NCBI GenBank assembly: GCA_016218825.1 | Contig: JACRCV010000051.1 | Coordinates: 1-64,000, forward strand | Direction of reading: 5' to 3' | DNA length: 64,000 nucleotides | From: Deltaproteobacteria bacterium | GTDB taxonomy: Bacteria > Myxococcota > XYA12-FULL-58-9 | Shown: positions 29,848 to 40,081 of the stretch, piece by piece | Numbering within the stretch: position 1 is the first letter of the stretch | How the letters are laid out: each line of letters begins with the position of its first letter | The notes under the pieces: generated by a model | What the model was told of the DNA's origin: nothing | Database searches by the model: none | Seen by the model: the letters and a program-made list of their open reading frames with translations, nothing else | Made by a program: the position numbers and the translations under genes

Positions 29848-30642
29848 TCAGCTCGCCTGCGCATAGACCGCCGGCTCCGGGACGACCATGGCGACAGGTC
29901 GCAACGGAGCCGGACGGTCCGAGCTCGACCACGTGGCGGGCGGGGTCGACGGCACCGGGGTGTGGGCGGCGAGGGCGGCGACGTTGCGGATCACGTAATG
30001 ACCGGCGCGCTTCAGCAACAGCTCCTCGGCCTTGAGCTTCTTGAGCGAGCGGGTCAGCGACTTGCGACTCACGCCGAGGTCGCGGGCGAGCGACTCCTGG
30101 CTCAAGTGCAGATCGAGGCGGACGCCGTCGCGCTCGGGGGTGCCGCAGACTCGGACGTAGGTCATCAACAAGCCGACGAGGCGAGTGTCGACGCTCTCGA
30201 AGGCGAGCGCGGCTTGCTGTTCGGCGGCGGCGGCGGCGCCCTCTGCGAGCTCCTGGAGGACGCCCTGCGCGAAGGCCGGCTGGGTCTTGACGAGCTGGGC
30301 GAACAAGCCGAGCGGCAACAAGACCACGGTGCTGGCGGTGACCGTGCCGATGCCGCCCGCGAGGTCGGGGCCGCACAGCGCGTCGCTCGCCCCGAAGACC
30401 GCGGGGGCCTGCAGGTGGCTGACGGTGAGCTCGGCGCCCGAAGGACCGCGGCGGTAGGTCCGCAGGGTGCCCTGCAACAACAGGCCACACTTCGGCTCGC
30501 TGCCGGGCTTGCTGATGCTGCGGCGCTCCCGGAACGTCACCAAGCGCCCATGGGCCCGCACTGCCTGCAGCTGACGGTCACCGAGGGTCGCGAGCAGCGG
30601 GTGACAGGTCACGTGGAGCGATGCGAGGGTCGTGATTTCCAT
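29848..30642 (-). CDS. Crp/Fnr family transcription regulator A
   Basis: 264 residues. N-terminal cyclic-nucleotide-binding-like beta roll (CGLLLQGTLRTYRRG...VSHLQAPAVFGASDAL), a dimer helix rich in Ala/Glu (QGVLQELAEGAAAAAEQQAA), and a C-terminal winged helix with recognition segment LSQESLARDLGVSRKSLTRSLKKLK. An extra Pro/Ser-rich tail of ~40 residues follows. ATG 30642 has GAGGAG upstream. There is no Fnr-type N-terminal cysteine cluster, so a [4Fe-4S] sensor is unlikely. It is one of three Crp/Fnr genes within 2.7 kb, with a Crp-like palindrome in the divergent region upstream. Effector unknown. Confidence 0.88.
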   Translation of the reverse strand: MEITTLASLHVTCHPLLATLGDRQLQAVRAHGRLVTFRERRSISKPGSEPKCGLLLQGTLRTYRRGPSGAELTVSHLQAPAVFGASDALCGPDLAGGIGTVTASTVVLLPLGLFAQLVKTQPAFAQGVLQELAEGAAAAAEQQAALAFESVDTRLVGLLMTYVRVCGTPERDGVRLDLHLSQESLARDLGVSRKSLTRSLKKLKAEELLLKRAGHYVIRNVAALAAHTPVPSTPPATWSSSDRPAPLRPVAMVVPEPAVYAQAS

Positions 30643-30801
30643 GACATTCTCCTCATCCAGCGTCGAGCACACGGCTCCCGCCCGAGGCCATTAAATCCTC
30701 GACAATTCAGGCACTTACCGTGTTCCGTTGGTGCTGCTCGGTACCATACGACTATCGACTGGGACCCATGTCCCGATGCTCGGACGCCTGGGGCGCAATC
30801 G

Positions 30802-30817
30802 AGTGATCGCGATCACT
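30802..30817. promoter_or_regulatory. Perfect Crp-type operator palindrome
   Basis: AGTGATCGCGATCACT is a perfect 16-bp palindrome with the GTGA-N6-TCAC spacing of Crp-family sites. It is midway between two divergent Crp/Fnr-family genes, so autoregulation or cross-regulation of this cluster is the natural inference. Confidence 0.6.
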
Positions 30818-30846
30818 TCGCCGCCGGCTGCATCTCTGATCTTCAC

Positions 30847-30951
30847 CTGCATTTGATTCCCGCGCGGCCGCGGCGGCCGCGCTCCCCACCCCACCCCCCG
30901 TCCGCTGTCTCAGCGTCGGCCAGATTTCCCCCGCCCCGGGTGGGCGGGGCG
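30847..30951 (+). repeat. Interspersed double-hairpin repeat, copy 4
   Basis: Starts CTGCATTTGATTCCCGCG, identical to copy 1 through the GCGGCCGC inverted repeat and CCCCACCCC. The middle is then expanded (CCGTCCGCTGTCTCAGCGTC), and it ends in a CCCGCCCC-GGGT-GGGCGGGG hairpin. A partial second copy of the left end follows at 30967. Confidence 0.72.
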
Positions 30952-30966
30952 ACCGTCGCCTCGTGC

Positions 30967-30990
30967 TTTGATTCCCGCGCGGCCGCTGCC
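30967..30990 (+). repeat. Partial repeat copy (left end only)
   Basis: TTTGATTCCCGCG followed by CGGCCGCTGCC repeats the left end of the element 16 bp after copy 4, with no right hairpin. It sits just upstream of the Crp/Fnr gene at 31008 and may be a truncated or tandem insertion. Confidence 0.6.
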
Positions 30991-31007
30991 GACACCACGC
31001 TCCGAGC

Positions 31008-31736
31008 ATGATCGTCCTTGACCGCCAGCCGGGCCCCCGGTACCGACCTCGCGTGGACCTCGAACAGGCGCTCCTGTTGATCACGAGCCCGGGACACGCG
31101 CCCGAGGAGCTGTGGAGCGCCCACGCCGGCCGTTCGGTGCTGACGCGCCCGGACCAAGCCATCTATTCGGTGCGCGACCCGCTCGACCAGGTCTACCTGC
31201 TCGTCGACGGCATGGTTCGCTTGTACGTCGGCGAGGCGAAGAAGGCGCGCACCTCGCTCTTCCTGCGCGCCCCGGCGCTGTTCGGCGACCGCGATCTGGT
31301 CGCGGGCTGCACGGTCTCGCAGGAATCAGCGCAGAGCGTCGCTCAGGCGCGCTTGTTGTCTTGGCCCGCGGCGACCCTCGCGGCGCTTCTCGGGAGCGCG
31401 GGCCCGGCGCGCGACCTCGTCCTTTGCGACCTGGTGCGGCGCTACGCCCGCAGCAGCCGCTTCTCGGACTACCTCGCCCTGCCCCTCGCGGCCCGCCTCA
31501 CCTGGCTGCTCCTCGAGCTCGCCGCCGGCGGCGACCGGCTGCTGCCGCGCTACGAGATCCTGGCGCGGCTCGCGGACAGCTCGGCGAAGTCCGTGGGCCG
31601 CGCGATCGGCGCCCTGCAACAGGCCGGGACCTTGCGCCTCGAGAACGACCGCCGCTTCGCGCTCGCCGCCGCGGCCAAGGACGAGCTCGGGGTGGGCGAG
31701 CTGCTCGGCCTATTCCATCGCCTCGTCGCCCTCTGA
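31008..31736 (+). CDS. Crp/Fnr family transcription regulator B
   Basis: 242 residues. The effector domain (DPLDQVYLLVDGMVRLYVGE...FLRAPALFGDRDLVAG) has the cNMP-binding fold but lacks the canonical cAMP-contacting FGExxL-R motif. The C-terminal helix-turn-helix is LPRYEILARLADSSAKSVGRAIGALQQAG. The start at ATG 31008 is 17 bp after a repeat fragment and lacks a clear ribosome-binding site; a later start is possible. Its 3' end overlaps the convergent regulator C gene by 27 bp. Role unknown; probably controls itself or neighbours through the palindrome at 30802. Confidence 0.82.
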   Translation: MIVLDRQPGPRYRPRVDLEQALLLITSPGHAPEELWSAHAGRSVLTRPDQAIYSVRDPLDQVYLLVDGMVRLYVGEAKKARTSLFLRAPALFGDRDLVAGCTVSQESAQSVAQARLLSWPAATLAALLGSAGPARDLVLCDLVRRYARSSRFSDYLALPLAARLTWLLLELAAGGDRLLPRYEILARLADSSAKSVGRAIGALQQAGTLRLENDRRFALAAAAKDELGVGELLGLFHRLVAL

Positions 31737-32498
31737 GGGCAGCTTGATCTGCTGCGTCAGCTCGACCGCCGGCGAGGCGGCGACGATCGCGGCGAGCGCG
31801 GGCAGGTCCTTGAGCTCGATGCCGGCGCCGTCGGATCGCACCAGGCCGCGCTCGGTCCACTTGCCGATGATGCGGTTGACCGTCTCGCGTCTGAGCCCGG
31901 TCGCCCGGCCGATGTCGACCTGCCGCAACCCCAGGCGGTGGCCGCTGCGGCTCGCGTCCACCGCGGCGAGGGCGCGGTCGGCGCCGACCAGGTAGCGGGC
32001 GATCGAGAGCTCGGGGTTGATCTCCGGCTGGAAGCGCCAGGTCTCGATCGCGGTGAGAAAGCGCTGACTGAGCTCGAGGTAGAGCCGGCGGGTGAGCGTC
32101 GGGTGGCGCTCGATCATCCCCAACAGCTCGCGCTGCTTGATGCCGAGGGCGAGCAGCGGCGTCAGCGCGACCCCGGTGCCGCTGAAGGGCACCGCCCCGA
32201 GGACCTGGCACTCGCCCAAGAAGCCCGGGGCGATGATGATCGCCGCCACCGGACCCCGGGTCTCGTGGCCGGTCGGGTATTCGATCTGCAGCGCGCCGCT
32301 GAGGATGACGAACACCGCCTCGGCCTTGCTGCCGCTCTGGTAGAGGACGTCGCCGACGTCGAGGTGGAGCTCGCTCGCGCGGTCGACGATGTCGAGGCGC
32401 GCCGCGCCGTCGAGGCCGACGAAGAGCGGATGACGTCCCAGGAGCTCCTGCAGGTGCGCCGCGCTCGGAGCGCCCTTCCCCTGGTCCCGCTCAGCCAC
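31710..32498 (-). CDS. Crp/Fnr family transcription regulator C
   Basis: 262 residues. cNMP-binding fold (HPLFVGLDGAARLDIVDRASEL...VFVILSGALQIEY...IAPGFLGECQVLGAV), dimerisation helix, and a winged helix with the classic LRQVDIGRATGLRRETVNRIIGKW recognition region. GFLGECQVL keeps the Gly-Glu of the phosphate-binding cassette, so a nucleotide ligand is plausible. The start overlaps the end of the NCS2-like permease gene by 8 bp, indicating a two-gene operon. The 3' end overlaps convergent regulator B by 27 bp, which could give antisense interaction between the transcripts. Confidence 0.9.
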   Translation of the reverse strand: MAERDQGKGAPSAAHLQELLGRHPLFVGLDGAARLDIVDRASELHLDVGDVLYQSGSKAEAVFVILSGALQIEYPTGHETRGPVAAIIIAPGFLGECQVLGAVPFSGTGVALTPLLALGIKQRELLGMIERHPTLTRRLYLELSQRFLTAIETWRFQPEINPELSIARYLVGADRALAAVDASRSGHRLGLRQVDIGRATGLRRETVNRIIGKWTERGLVRSDGAGIELKDLPALAAIVAASPAVELTQQIKLPSEGDEAME

Positions 32499-34047
32499 CG
32501 CTGTTCTCCATCGCCGGCAAGCGCCGTGAGCCTAACACGAGGGCGATGCCGGCCGCGACGCTGTAGCCCAAGCCCCAGCCCAGAGCGCTGTCGAGGTCGG
32601 TCGCCGACCCGAGGCTGACGCCGGCGAAGCTCGGGCCGTGCATCAGGCCGGCCAAGCTCAACCCGGCGCCGGACAGCAGCCAGCCCGCCGCGCGGCGCGA
32701 TCGGCCGGCCTGCACCGCCGCGCCCGCCGCCGCCCACACCATGCCGGTCAGCATGAAACCCTCGCCCAGGGTCGCGAGCCCATGGAAGCGCTCGGCCACC
32801 GCCTGCCAGGCGGCGCCGCCGGGTGCGGTGACCGCCGCGAGCCGCGCCGCCTCCTGCACTTGTCCGCAGGCCCAGCGCGCCACCGCCGGCAACAGCGCCA
32901 GGAGCATCACCGGCCACTCCTTGGCGGGGATCGAGGCGAGGGTGTGGTTGAGGACCGCGACGCCGATCCAGACCAAGATCCCCGCCCCCGCCTCCGCCGG
33001 CACCACCGCCGCGACCAGCGGCGCGAGCCCGAACAGGGTCGCGGACAACATCGCGACGCCGTGGGCCGCCGAGTACCGCCGCCGGGCGCCGAGCTCCTTG
33101 AAGCCGGCGTGGCCGACGTAGATGGTGGTGGCGACGCAACCACCGAACACCGCGCCGAGCATGGTCAACAACCCGTTGGCGACGACGCCGCTGCGAACGT
33201 CGAGCGCGTCCCCGGCGGCGCGGGCGGCCTCGAGGTTCTGCGCCGTGCCGAGGGCGTTGGTCAGGGCCAGCGGCACGAGCACCGGCAGCAGCGCCGCCTG
33301 GAAATAGGGCGAGGCCAACCCCCCCATGAGCTCGCCGAGGTACGGCAGCGGCAGGGACAGGCTCGGGCCGAGCCCCGCGACCGTGAGCGCCGGCCCCTGC
33401 CAGACGGCTATCAGGCTGCCGGCCGTGAGCGCGCCCAGGGCGACGGGCACCGGCCCGAGGCTGCGGCGACCGGCGAGCTTGGCGATGACGATGATCGTGA
33501 GCGGCACGAGCCCGACCCAGGGCCGGGAGAAACAACGCGCCAGGAAGTCGACGCCGAGAAACGCGAGGCCGATGCCGGCGAGCGGCGTCAACAGCGCCAC
33601 CCGCGGCGCGAGGCGCTGCAACAGCGGCGCCACGAGCCCGAAGAGCGCGACCAGGACGCCGTGGGTGAAGGCCGCCGCCATGCCGATACCCCAGACCTCG
33701 CGGGCGATGACCGCGGCGTCGACGCCGGCGTCGCGCAACGCCTGCGCCGCGGGCAACAGGACGAGCAGCCCGTTGCCGAACAGAGACACGGTGCTGATGC
33801 CATACGGGGGCGCGACGCCGTCCACGCGCCGCGCCGCCCACGCGAAGTAGAAGTTGCCGGCGGCGACCGAGAGCAGCACCCCGACGACGACGCGGCCGTG
33901 CAAGAGCGGCGTCGGCAGCCCGAGGCGCTCGCTGCACAGGGCCAAGAGCAGCAACACCTGCACCAGGTTGTCGACGAACAGGGCGACGAAGCCGTCGATG
34001 TCGCCCGCCAGGGCATTGCGGCGCTCTGCGGTCGCCGCCGCGGTCAC
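32491..34047 (-). CDS. NCS2-like (xanthine/uracil/AzgA type) permease
   Basis: 518 residues with 12 or more hydrophobic segments. The N-terminus DIDGFVALFVDNLVQVLLLL and the following GVLLSVAAGNFYFAWAARR, GISTVSLFG and LTNALGTAQNLEAA blocks match the NCS2/AzgA nucleobase permease superfamily; related myxobacterial genes are annotated as putative permeases. Glu/Asn in the TNALGTAQNLEAA segment corresponds to the substrate region. It is the first gene of a unit with regulator C, which may therefore respond to or control uptake of its substrate. Substrate not predictable. Confidence 0.75.
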   Translation of the reverse strand: MTAAATAERRNALAGDIDGFVALFVDNLVQVLLLLALCSERLGLPTPLLHGRVVVGVLLSVAAGNFYFAWAARRVDGVAPPYGISTVSLFGNGLLVLLPAAQALRDAGVDAAVIAREVWGIGMAAAFTHGVLVALFGLVAPLLQRLAPRVALLTPLAGIGLAFLGVDFLARCFSRPWVGLVPLTIIVIAKLAGRRSLGPVPVALGALTAGSLIAVWQGPALTVAGLGPSLSLPLPYLGELMGGLASPYFQAALLPVLVPLALTNALGTAQNLEAARAAGDALDVRSGVVANGLLTMLGAVFGGCVATTIYVGHAGFKELGARRRYSAAHGVAMLSATLFGLAPLVAAVVPAEAGAGILVWIGVAVLNHTLASIPAKEWPVMLLALLPAVARWACGQVQEAARLAAVTAPGGAAWQAVAERFHGLATLGEGFMLTGMVWAAAGAAVQAGRSRRAAGWLLSGAGLSLAGLMHGPSFAGVSLGSATDLDSALGWGLGYSVAAGIALVLGSRRLPAMENSGG

Positions 34048-34422
34048 GAGAGGCTCACCGGGCGGTCAGGGTTTGAGTGGGGTGAACGCGTGCCTGCTCC
34101 TCTTGAGGACATGCGCAATCGCACAGTCGGTGCGGGGTCGTCCAGTGGGATCAATGCCGCTGTGGCCGGCGCTCACTGCGGTCACTGAAAGTGACGGCGA
34201 CGCAGCCGCGCCGCCGGCATCTTCCCCGCCGGGGTCGAGCCAACGGCTCAAGATCTGGAAGCTTCAGTCGATGCCAACGACGTCGTCTGCCGGCTGCGGC
34301 GCGCGACGATTGTCGTCAACTCCGACAACAAGAAGATCCTGGAGGGCATCAAAGAGACGGCCACGCTCGCGACCTTCGACCAGCTCGCCAAGGCCTTGGC
34401 CGACCAGTAGGAGCATCGGGGC
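34048..34422. other. Intergenic region with a gene remnant
   Basis: 375 bp between the permease start and the first HDOD gene. The left part, 34048-34190, shows no gene and no clear promoter. The right part carries an open, strongly GC3-biased frame without a start codon, listed separately at 34195-34410. The ribosome-binding site of the HDOD gene (AGGAG, 34409-34413) overlaps the stop codon of that frame. Confidence 0.45.
34195..34410 (+). pseudogene. Start-less coding remnant ahead of HDOD gene
   Basis: 71 codons between two in-frame TGA codons and the TAG at 34408. The last ~45 residues (VVCRLRRATIVVNSDNKK, then ILEGIKETATLATFDQLAKA) have protein-like composition and the GC-rich third positions of real genes here, but no ATG, GTG or TTG precedes them in frame. 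Likely the 3' end of a truncated or frameshifted gene, or a gene with a rare start codon. The family is not recognised. Confidence 0.35.
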
Positions 34423-35289
34423 ATGGACACCGCCAAGCTCGCGACCCGCCTCGAGGAGATCCTCCTCAAGAAGCTCGACGACGGGAAGCTCGTCCTGCCG
34501 ACGATGCCGAAGGTGGCGCTGGCGCTGCGCAGTCGCCTCGACGACGAGAGCACCGCCGATCTGCGCGCCTTGAGCGCGTTGCTCGAGGAAGACCCGCTCC
34601 TCGCGACCCGGGTGCTGCAACTCGCCAACAGCGCGATGTACCGATCCCGCGACGAGATCAAGGCGCTGGGGCACGCCGTCACCCGACTCGGCATCCGCAA
34701 GCTGCGCGAGGTGCTCTACGCCGCCACCGCGCAGCAGGTCTACACCTCGCGGCAACCGCAGCTCTCCCAGGTCATGAACAGCCTCTGGGACCACTCCCTG
34801 GTCGTCGCCCGCCTGGCGCGCGACATCCACGGCATCTCCGGGGCCTCGGACTCGGAGCCGGCGTTCTTGGCGGGGCTCTTGCACGACGTCGGCAAGGCGA
34901 TCGCCGCGGTGCACCTGGTCGAGGTGGAGCGTGACCTGCCCACCGACAAGGCGCGCAGCTGGATCGGCCGCGAGGAGTTCACCGACGCCTTGAACCGGGT
35001 CAACCGACCGTTGGGCGCGGCTCTGGCGCAGAAATGGGATCTGCCCGCGATCGTCACCCAGGCGGTCAAGGGCTCGGACGACTACGACAGCAGCGACCGG
35101 CAGTCGGTGGTGAACGCGGTGCGCTTCGCCAACGCCCTGGCGAAGAAGCACGGCTTCGCGGTCGGCGTCGTCAACGAGGAGGAGATCGGCGCGCAGATCA
35201 TGATCGGCTGCTCGGTCCTGGGCATCGACCAGACCGTGGTGGACGAGCTGATCAAGAAGCTCGAGGCCCAACACCGCACGGCGCGCTGA
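34423..35289 (+). CDS. HDOD domain protein 1
   Basis: 288 residues, a stand-alone HDOD domain. N-terminal LPTMPKVALALRSRL, LLEEDPLLATRVLQLANSAMY, then AVTRLGIRKLREVLY and LLHDVGKAIAAVHL with the HD pair retained. HDOD proteins are output or scaffold modules in signal transduction, often tied to motility or biofilm control, and their enzymatic activity is unproven. It opens the signalling island (34-46.8 kb) and is followed 50 bp later by a second HDOD gene. Confidence 0.9.
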   Translation: MDTAKLATRLEEILLKKLDDGKLVLPTMPKVALALRSRLDDESTADLRALSALLEEDPLLATRVLQLANSAMYRSRDEIKALGHAVTRLGIRKLREVLYAATAQQVYTSRQPQLSQVMNSLWDHSLVVARLARDIHGISGASDSEPAFLAGLLHDVGKAIAAVHLVEVERDLPTDKARSWIGREEFTDALNRVNRPLGAALAQKWDLPAIVTQAVKGSDDYDSSDRQSVVNAVRFANALAKKHGFAVGVVNEEEIGAQIMIGCSVLGIDQTVVDELIKKLEAQHRTAR

Positions 35290-35339
35290 CGCCGTGATGT
35301 CCAGGGCGAAGGAGCGTCGGCATAGGATCTTGGTGGTCG

Positions 35340-36392
35340 ATGAGTCCACCGTTCCTCAAGCTCGGCCCAACCTCGCCGATGTACTTCGGTGCCCTCGTGA
35401 CTGCTCTGCCGGAGACCAGCGGCTCGATAAGCTCACGCTTGGCGCGGCTCTCCGGTTGGCCCATCGAACGGCCGCCGATGCTGAAGAGCCGGGCGATCGC
35501 CGCCTCGATCCTGGCGTCGGCGACGCTGTCCCGTCACCGCAGCAGCCAGACGCGACTCGAGGCCATGCCGATGGGCGCCCAGGAGGTCTTGAGCTGCGTC
35601 ACCGATCCCGACCTGCAGATCATCCCCTTCGTCGCCGTGGTCCAGCGCGACCCGGCGGTGGTCGGCGAGATCATCCGCGTCGCCAACTCCATCCTCTACC
35701 GCGGCCACGACCAGGTGAGCTCGCCGAAGGACGCGGTGATCCGCCTGGGCCTGGAAGAGGCCTGCCGCATCGCCGCCGTGGTCGCGAGCCGGGCGCTGTT
35801 TCGCGCCCGCTCCGAGAGCCTGTACGCGCTGCGGCCGGCGGTGTGGGACGAGCTCACCCACCACAGCCTGTGCACCGCCTACGGCTCGGCCTGGCTCTGC
35901 CGGCAACTAAGAGCCGCCGAGCCCGGCCTGGCGTTCTTGGCCGGGCTGTTCCACAACATCGGCAGCGTCGTGGCGTTGCACGTCCTCTTGCCCTTGGTGC
36001 ACGCCGGGGGCGTGCCGATCGAGGCCGACGACGAGATCTGCCACCTGGTGTGCGACCGCATCCATCACGAGCTCGGGCCGGAGCAGCTGCTCTACTTCAA
36101 CATGGCGCCGGAGATCGTCAGCGTCTGTATCCACGCCGCCGACCTCGACCTCCCCGCCGAGCCCGCCTTCAGGCTGCACCACGTGATCCGCGCCGTCGCC
36201 GGCCTGCTGGCGCTGCAACGGCAGTCCTTCGAGAACCTCGAGCTCAGCCGGGTGCTGGCGCAGAGCCTCGCCGCCCTGGCGCTGTCCAAAGAAACCACCG
36301 GTCTCCTCTACCGAGAGATGGCGAGCCTGGCCGACAAGGTGCGGATCATCCTCAATCTCCCGGCCAAGCCCACAGTCGTCGGCGGCCGCTGA
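35340..36392 (+). CDS. HDOD domain protein 2 (HD motif changed to HN)
   Basis: 350 residues. After a ~45-residue N-terminus the HDOD core is clear: VVQRDPAVVGEIIRVANSILY, AVIRLGLEEACRIAAVV, HHSLCTAYGSAWLC, and AGLFHNIGSVVALHVL, where the Asp of the HD pair is Asn. The C-terminus contains a further helical segment (QSFENLELSRVLAQSLAAL). ATG 35340 follows GGTGG at three bases; a downstream start is possible. Loss of the metal-binding Asp suggests a purely structural or ligand-binding role. In line with HDOD 1 and the hybrid kinase. Confidence 0.85.
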   Translation: MSPPFLKLGPTSPMYFGALVTALPETSGSISSRLARLSGWPIERPPMLKSRAIAASILASATLSRHRSSQTRLEAMPMGAQEVLSCVTDPDLQIIPFVAVVQRDPAVVGEIIRVANSILYRGHDQVSSPKDAVIRLGLEEACRIAAVVASRALFRARSESLYALRPAVWDELTHHSLCTAYGSAWLCRQLRAAEPGLAFLAGLFHNIGSVVALHVLLPLVHAGGVPIEADDEICHLVCDRIHHELGPEQLLYFNMAPEIVSVCIHAADLDLPAEPAFRLHHVIRAVAGLLALQRQSFENLELSRVLAQSLAALALSKETTGLLYREMASLADKVRIILNLPAKPTVVGGR

Positions 36393-36449
36393 CCGAGCCT
36401 CAAGTTCCCTACTGCGGCGTCGATGCAGAGAAACGGGAGGATCTCGTCC

Positions 36450-38866
<2,417 letters not shown>

Positions 38867-38870
<4 letters not shown>

Positions 38871-40081
38871 AGCGCCGGATCCTGTTCGTCGACGACGAGC
38901 CCCAGGTCCTCGAGGGCCTGCGGCTCCGGCTGCATCGGCAGCGCAGCCGCTGGGAGATGGCGTTCGCGGACGGCGGCAAGACGGCCCTCGAGCTCCTGGC
39001 GCGAGCGCCGGTCGACGTCATCGTCACCGACATGCGGATGCCGCAGGTGGACGGCGTCGCCCTGCTGAAGGAGGTGCAACGGCTCTACCCGCGGGTCGTT
39101 CGCATCGTGCTCTCGGGGCACGCCGAGCTGCAGGCGGCGCTGCAGGCGGTCCCGGTGGCGCATCAATTCCTCACCAAGCCGAGCGAGCCCGGCACCATCG
39201 AGAACGTGATCGAGCGCGCCTGCAACCTGCAAACCCTGGTGAACGACGAGACCGTGAAGCGCATCGTCGGCCAGATCGACATCCTGCCGTCGCTGCCGAA
39301 GGTCTACCATCAGCTGCTCGTGGCTTTGTCCACCGACGCCGGGTCAACCGCCGAGGTTGCCCGGATCCTGAAGCAGGACATGGCGATCGCGGCCAAGACC
39401 TTGCAGATCGTCAACTCGGCGTTCTTTCGCCTGTCGCGCTCCATCGTCAAGATCGAGGAGGCCGTCACCTACCTCGGCCTCAACACCATCAAGCACATCG
39501 TGCTGGCGGCCGAGGTGTTTCAGAACGGTCACGGGCGCCGCCCGCCGGCCGGCCTGTCGCTGGAGGAGCTGCAAGACCACGCCTACCTGGTGGGCGAGCT
39601 CGCCGCGAGCTTCTTCAAGGACCAACGGGCCAAGGAGGACGCGTTTGTCGCCGGCCTGTTGCACGACCTCGGCAAGCTGGTGTTGGCCATGGAGCTGCCG
39701 GCGGCGGTCGAGAAGGTGCACGCCGAGATGCGGTCGGCCGGGTGCTCGATGCACTGCGCCGAGGAGAGGGTCTTGGGCGTGACCCACGCCGAGGTCGGCG
39801 GCTACCTGCTCGGGATCTGGGGCCTGCCATACCCGATCATCGAGGCGGTCGCCAACCACCACGCCCCGAGCCGGGTGGACACCAAAGAGCTCGGGATCCT
39901 CGCCGCCGTCCACCTCGCCGACGGCCTGGCAAACGAGGTGCAAGGTGCGCCCGCCGGACCCGCGCCGCAATCGGTGCTCGACCAGACGTTCCTCACCCGC
40001 CTCGGCGTCGTCGAGCAGGTCGACGGCTGGCGGGAGCTCGCAGAGCGCCACGTCCGCAACCGCGGGAGCGCCGGCTCATGA
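38867..40081 (+). CDS. Receiver-HDOD response regulator
   Basis: 404 residues. Receiver (ILFVDDEPQVLEGL; phosphoacceptor in VIVTDMRMPQVDG; KP switch in FLTKPSEP) followed by a HDOD domain (QIDILPSLPKVYHQL, ILKQDMAIAAKTLQIVNSAFF, GLLHDLGKLVLAMEL, and AVANHHAPSR near the C-terminus). All receiver residues are intact, so it should be phosphorylated, most simply by the hybrid kinase whose stop codon overlaps its GTG start. It overlaps the next response regulator by ATGA. Output probably through HDOD interactions rather than DNA binding. Confidence 0.93.

Larger units (their letters stand above)
30643..31007. other. Divergent control region between two Crp/Fnr genes
   Basis: 365 bp without a gene. 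It contains an AT-richer segment at about 30690-30715 (CCATTAAATCCTCGACAATTC) likely to hold the leftward promoter, the perfect Crp-like palindrome at 30802-30817, one full interspersed repeat (30847-30951) and a second partial copy of its left end (30967-30990) that stops 17 bp before the rightward start codon. No ribosome-binding site is evident before ATG 31008. Confidence 0.6.
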
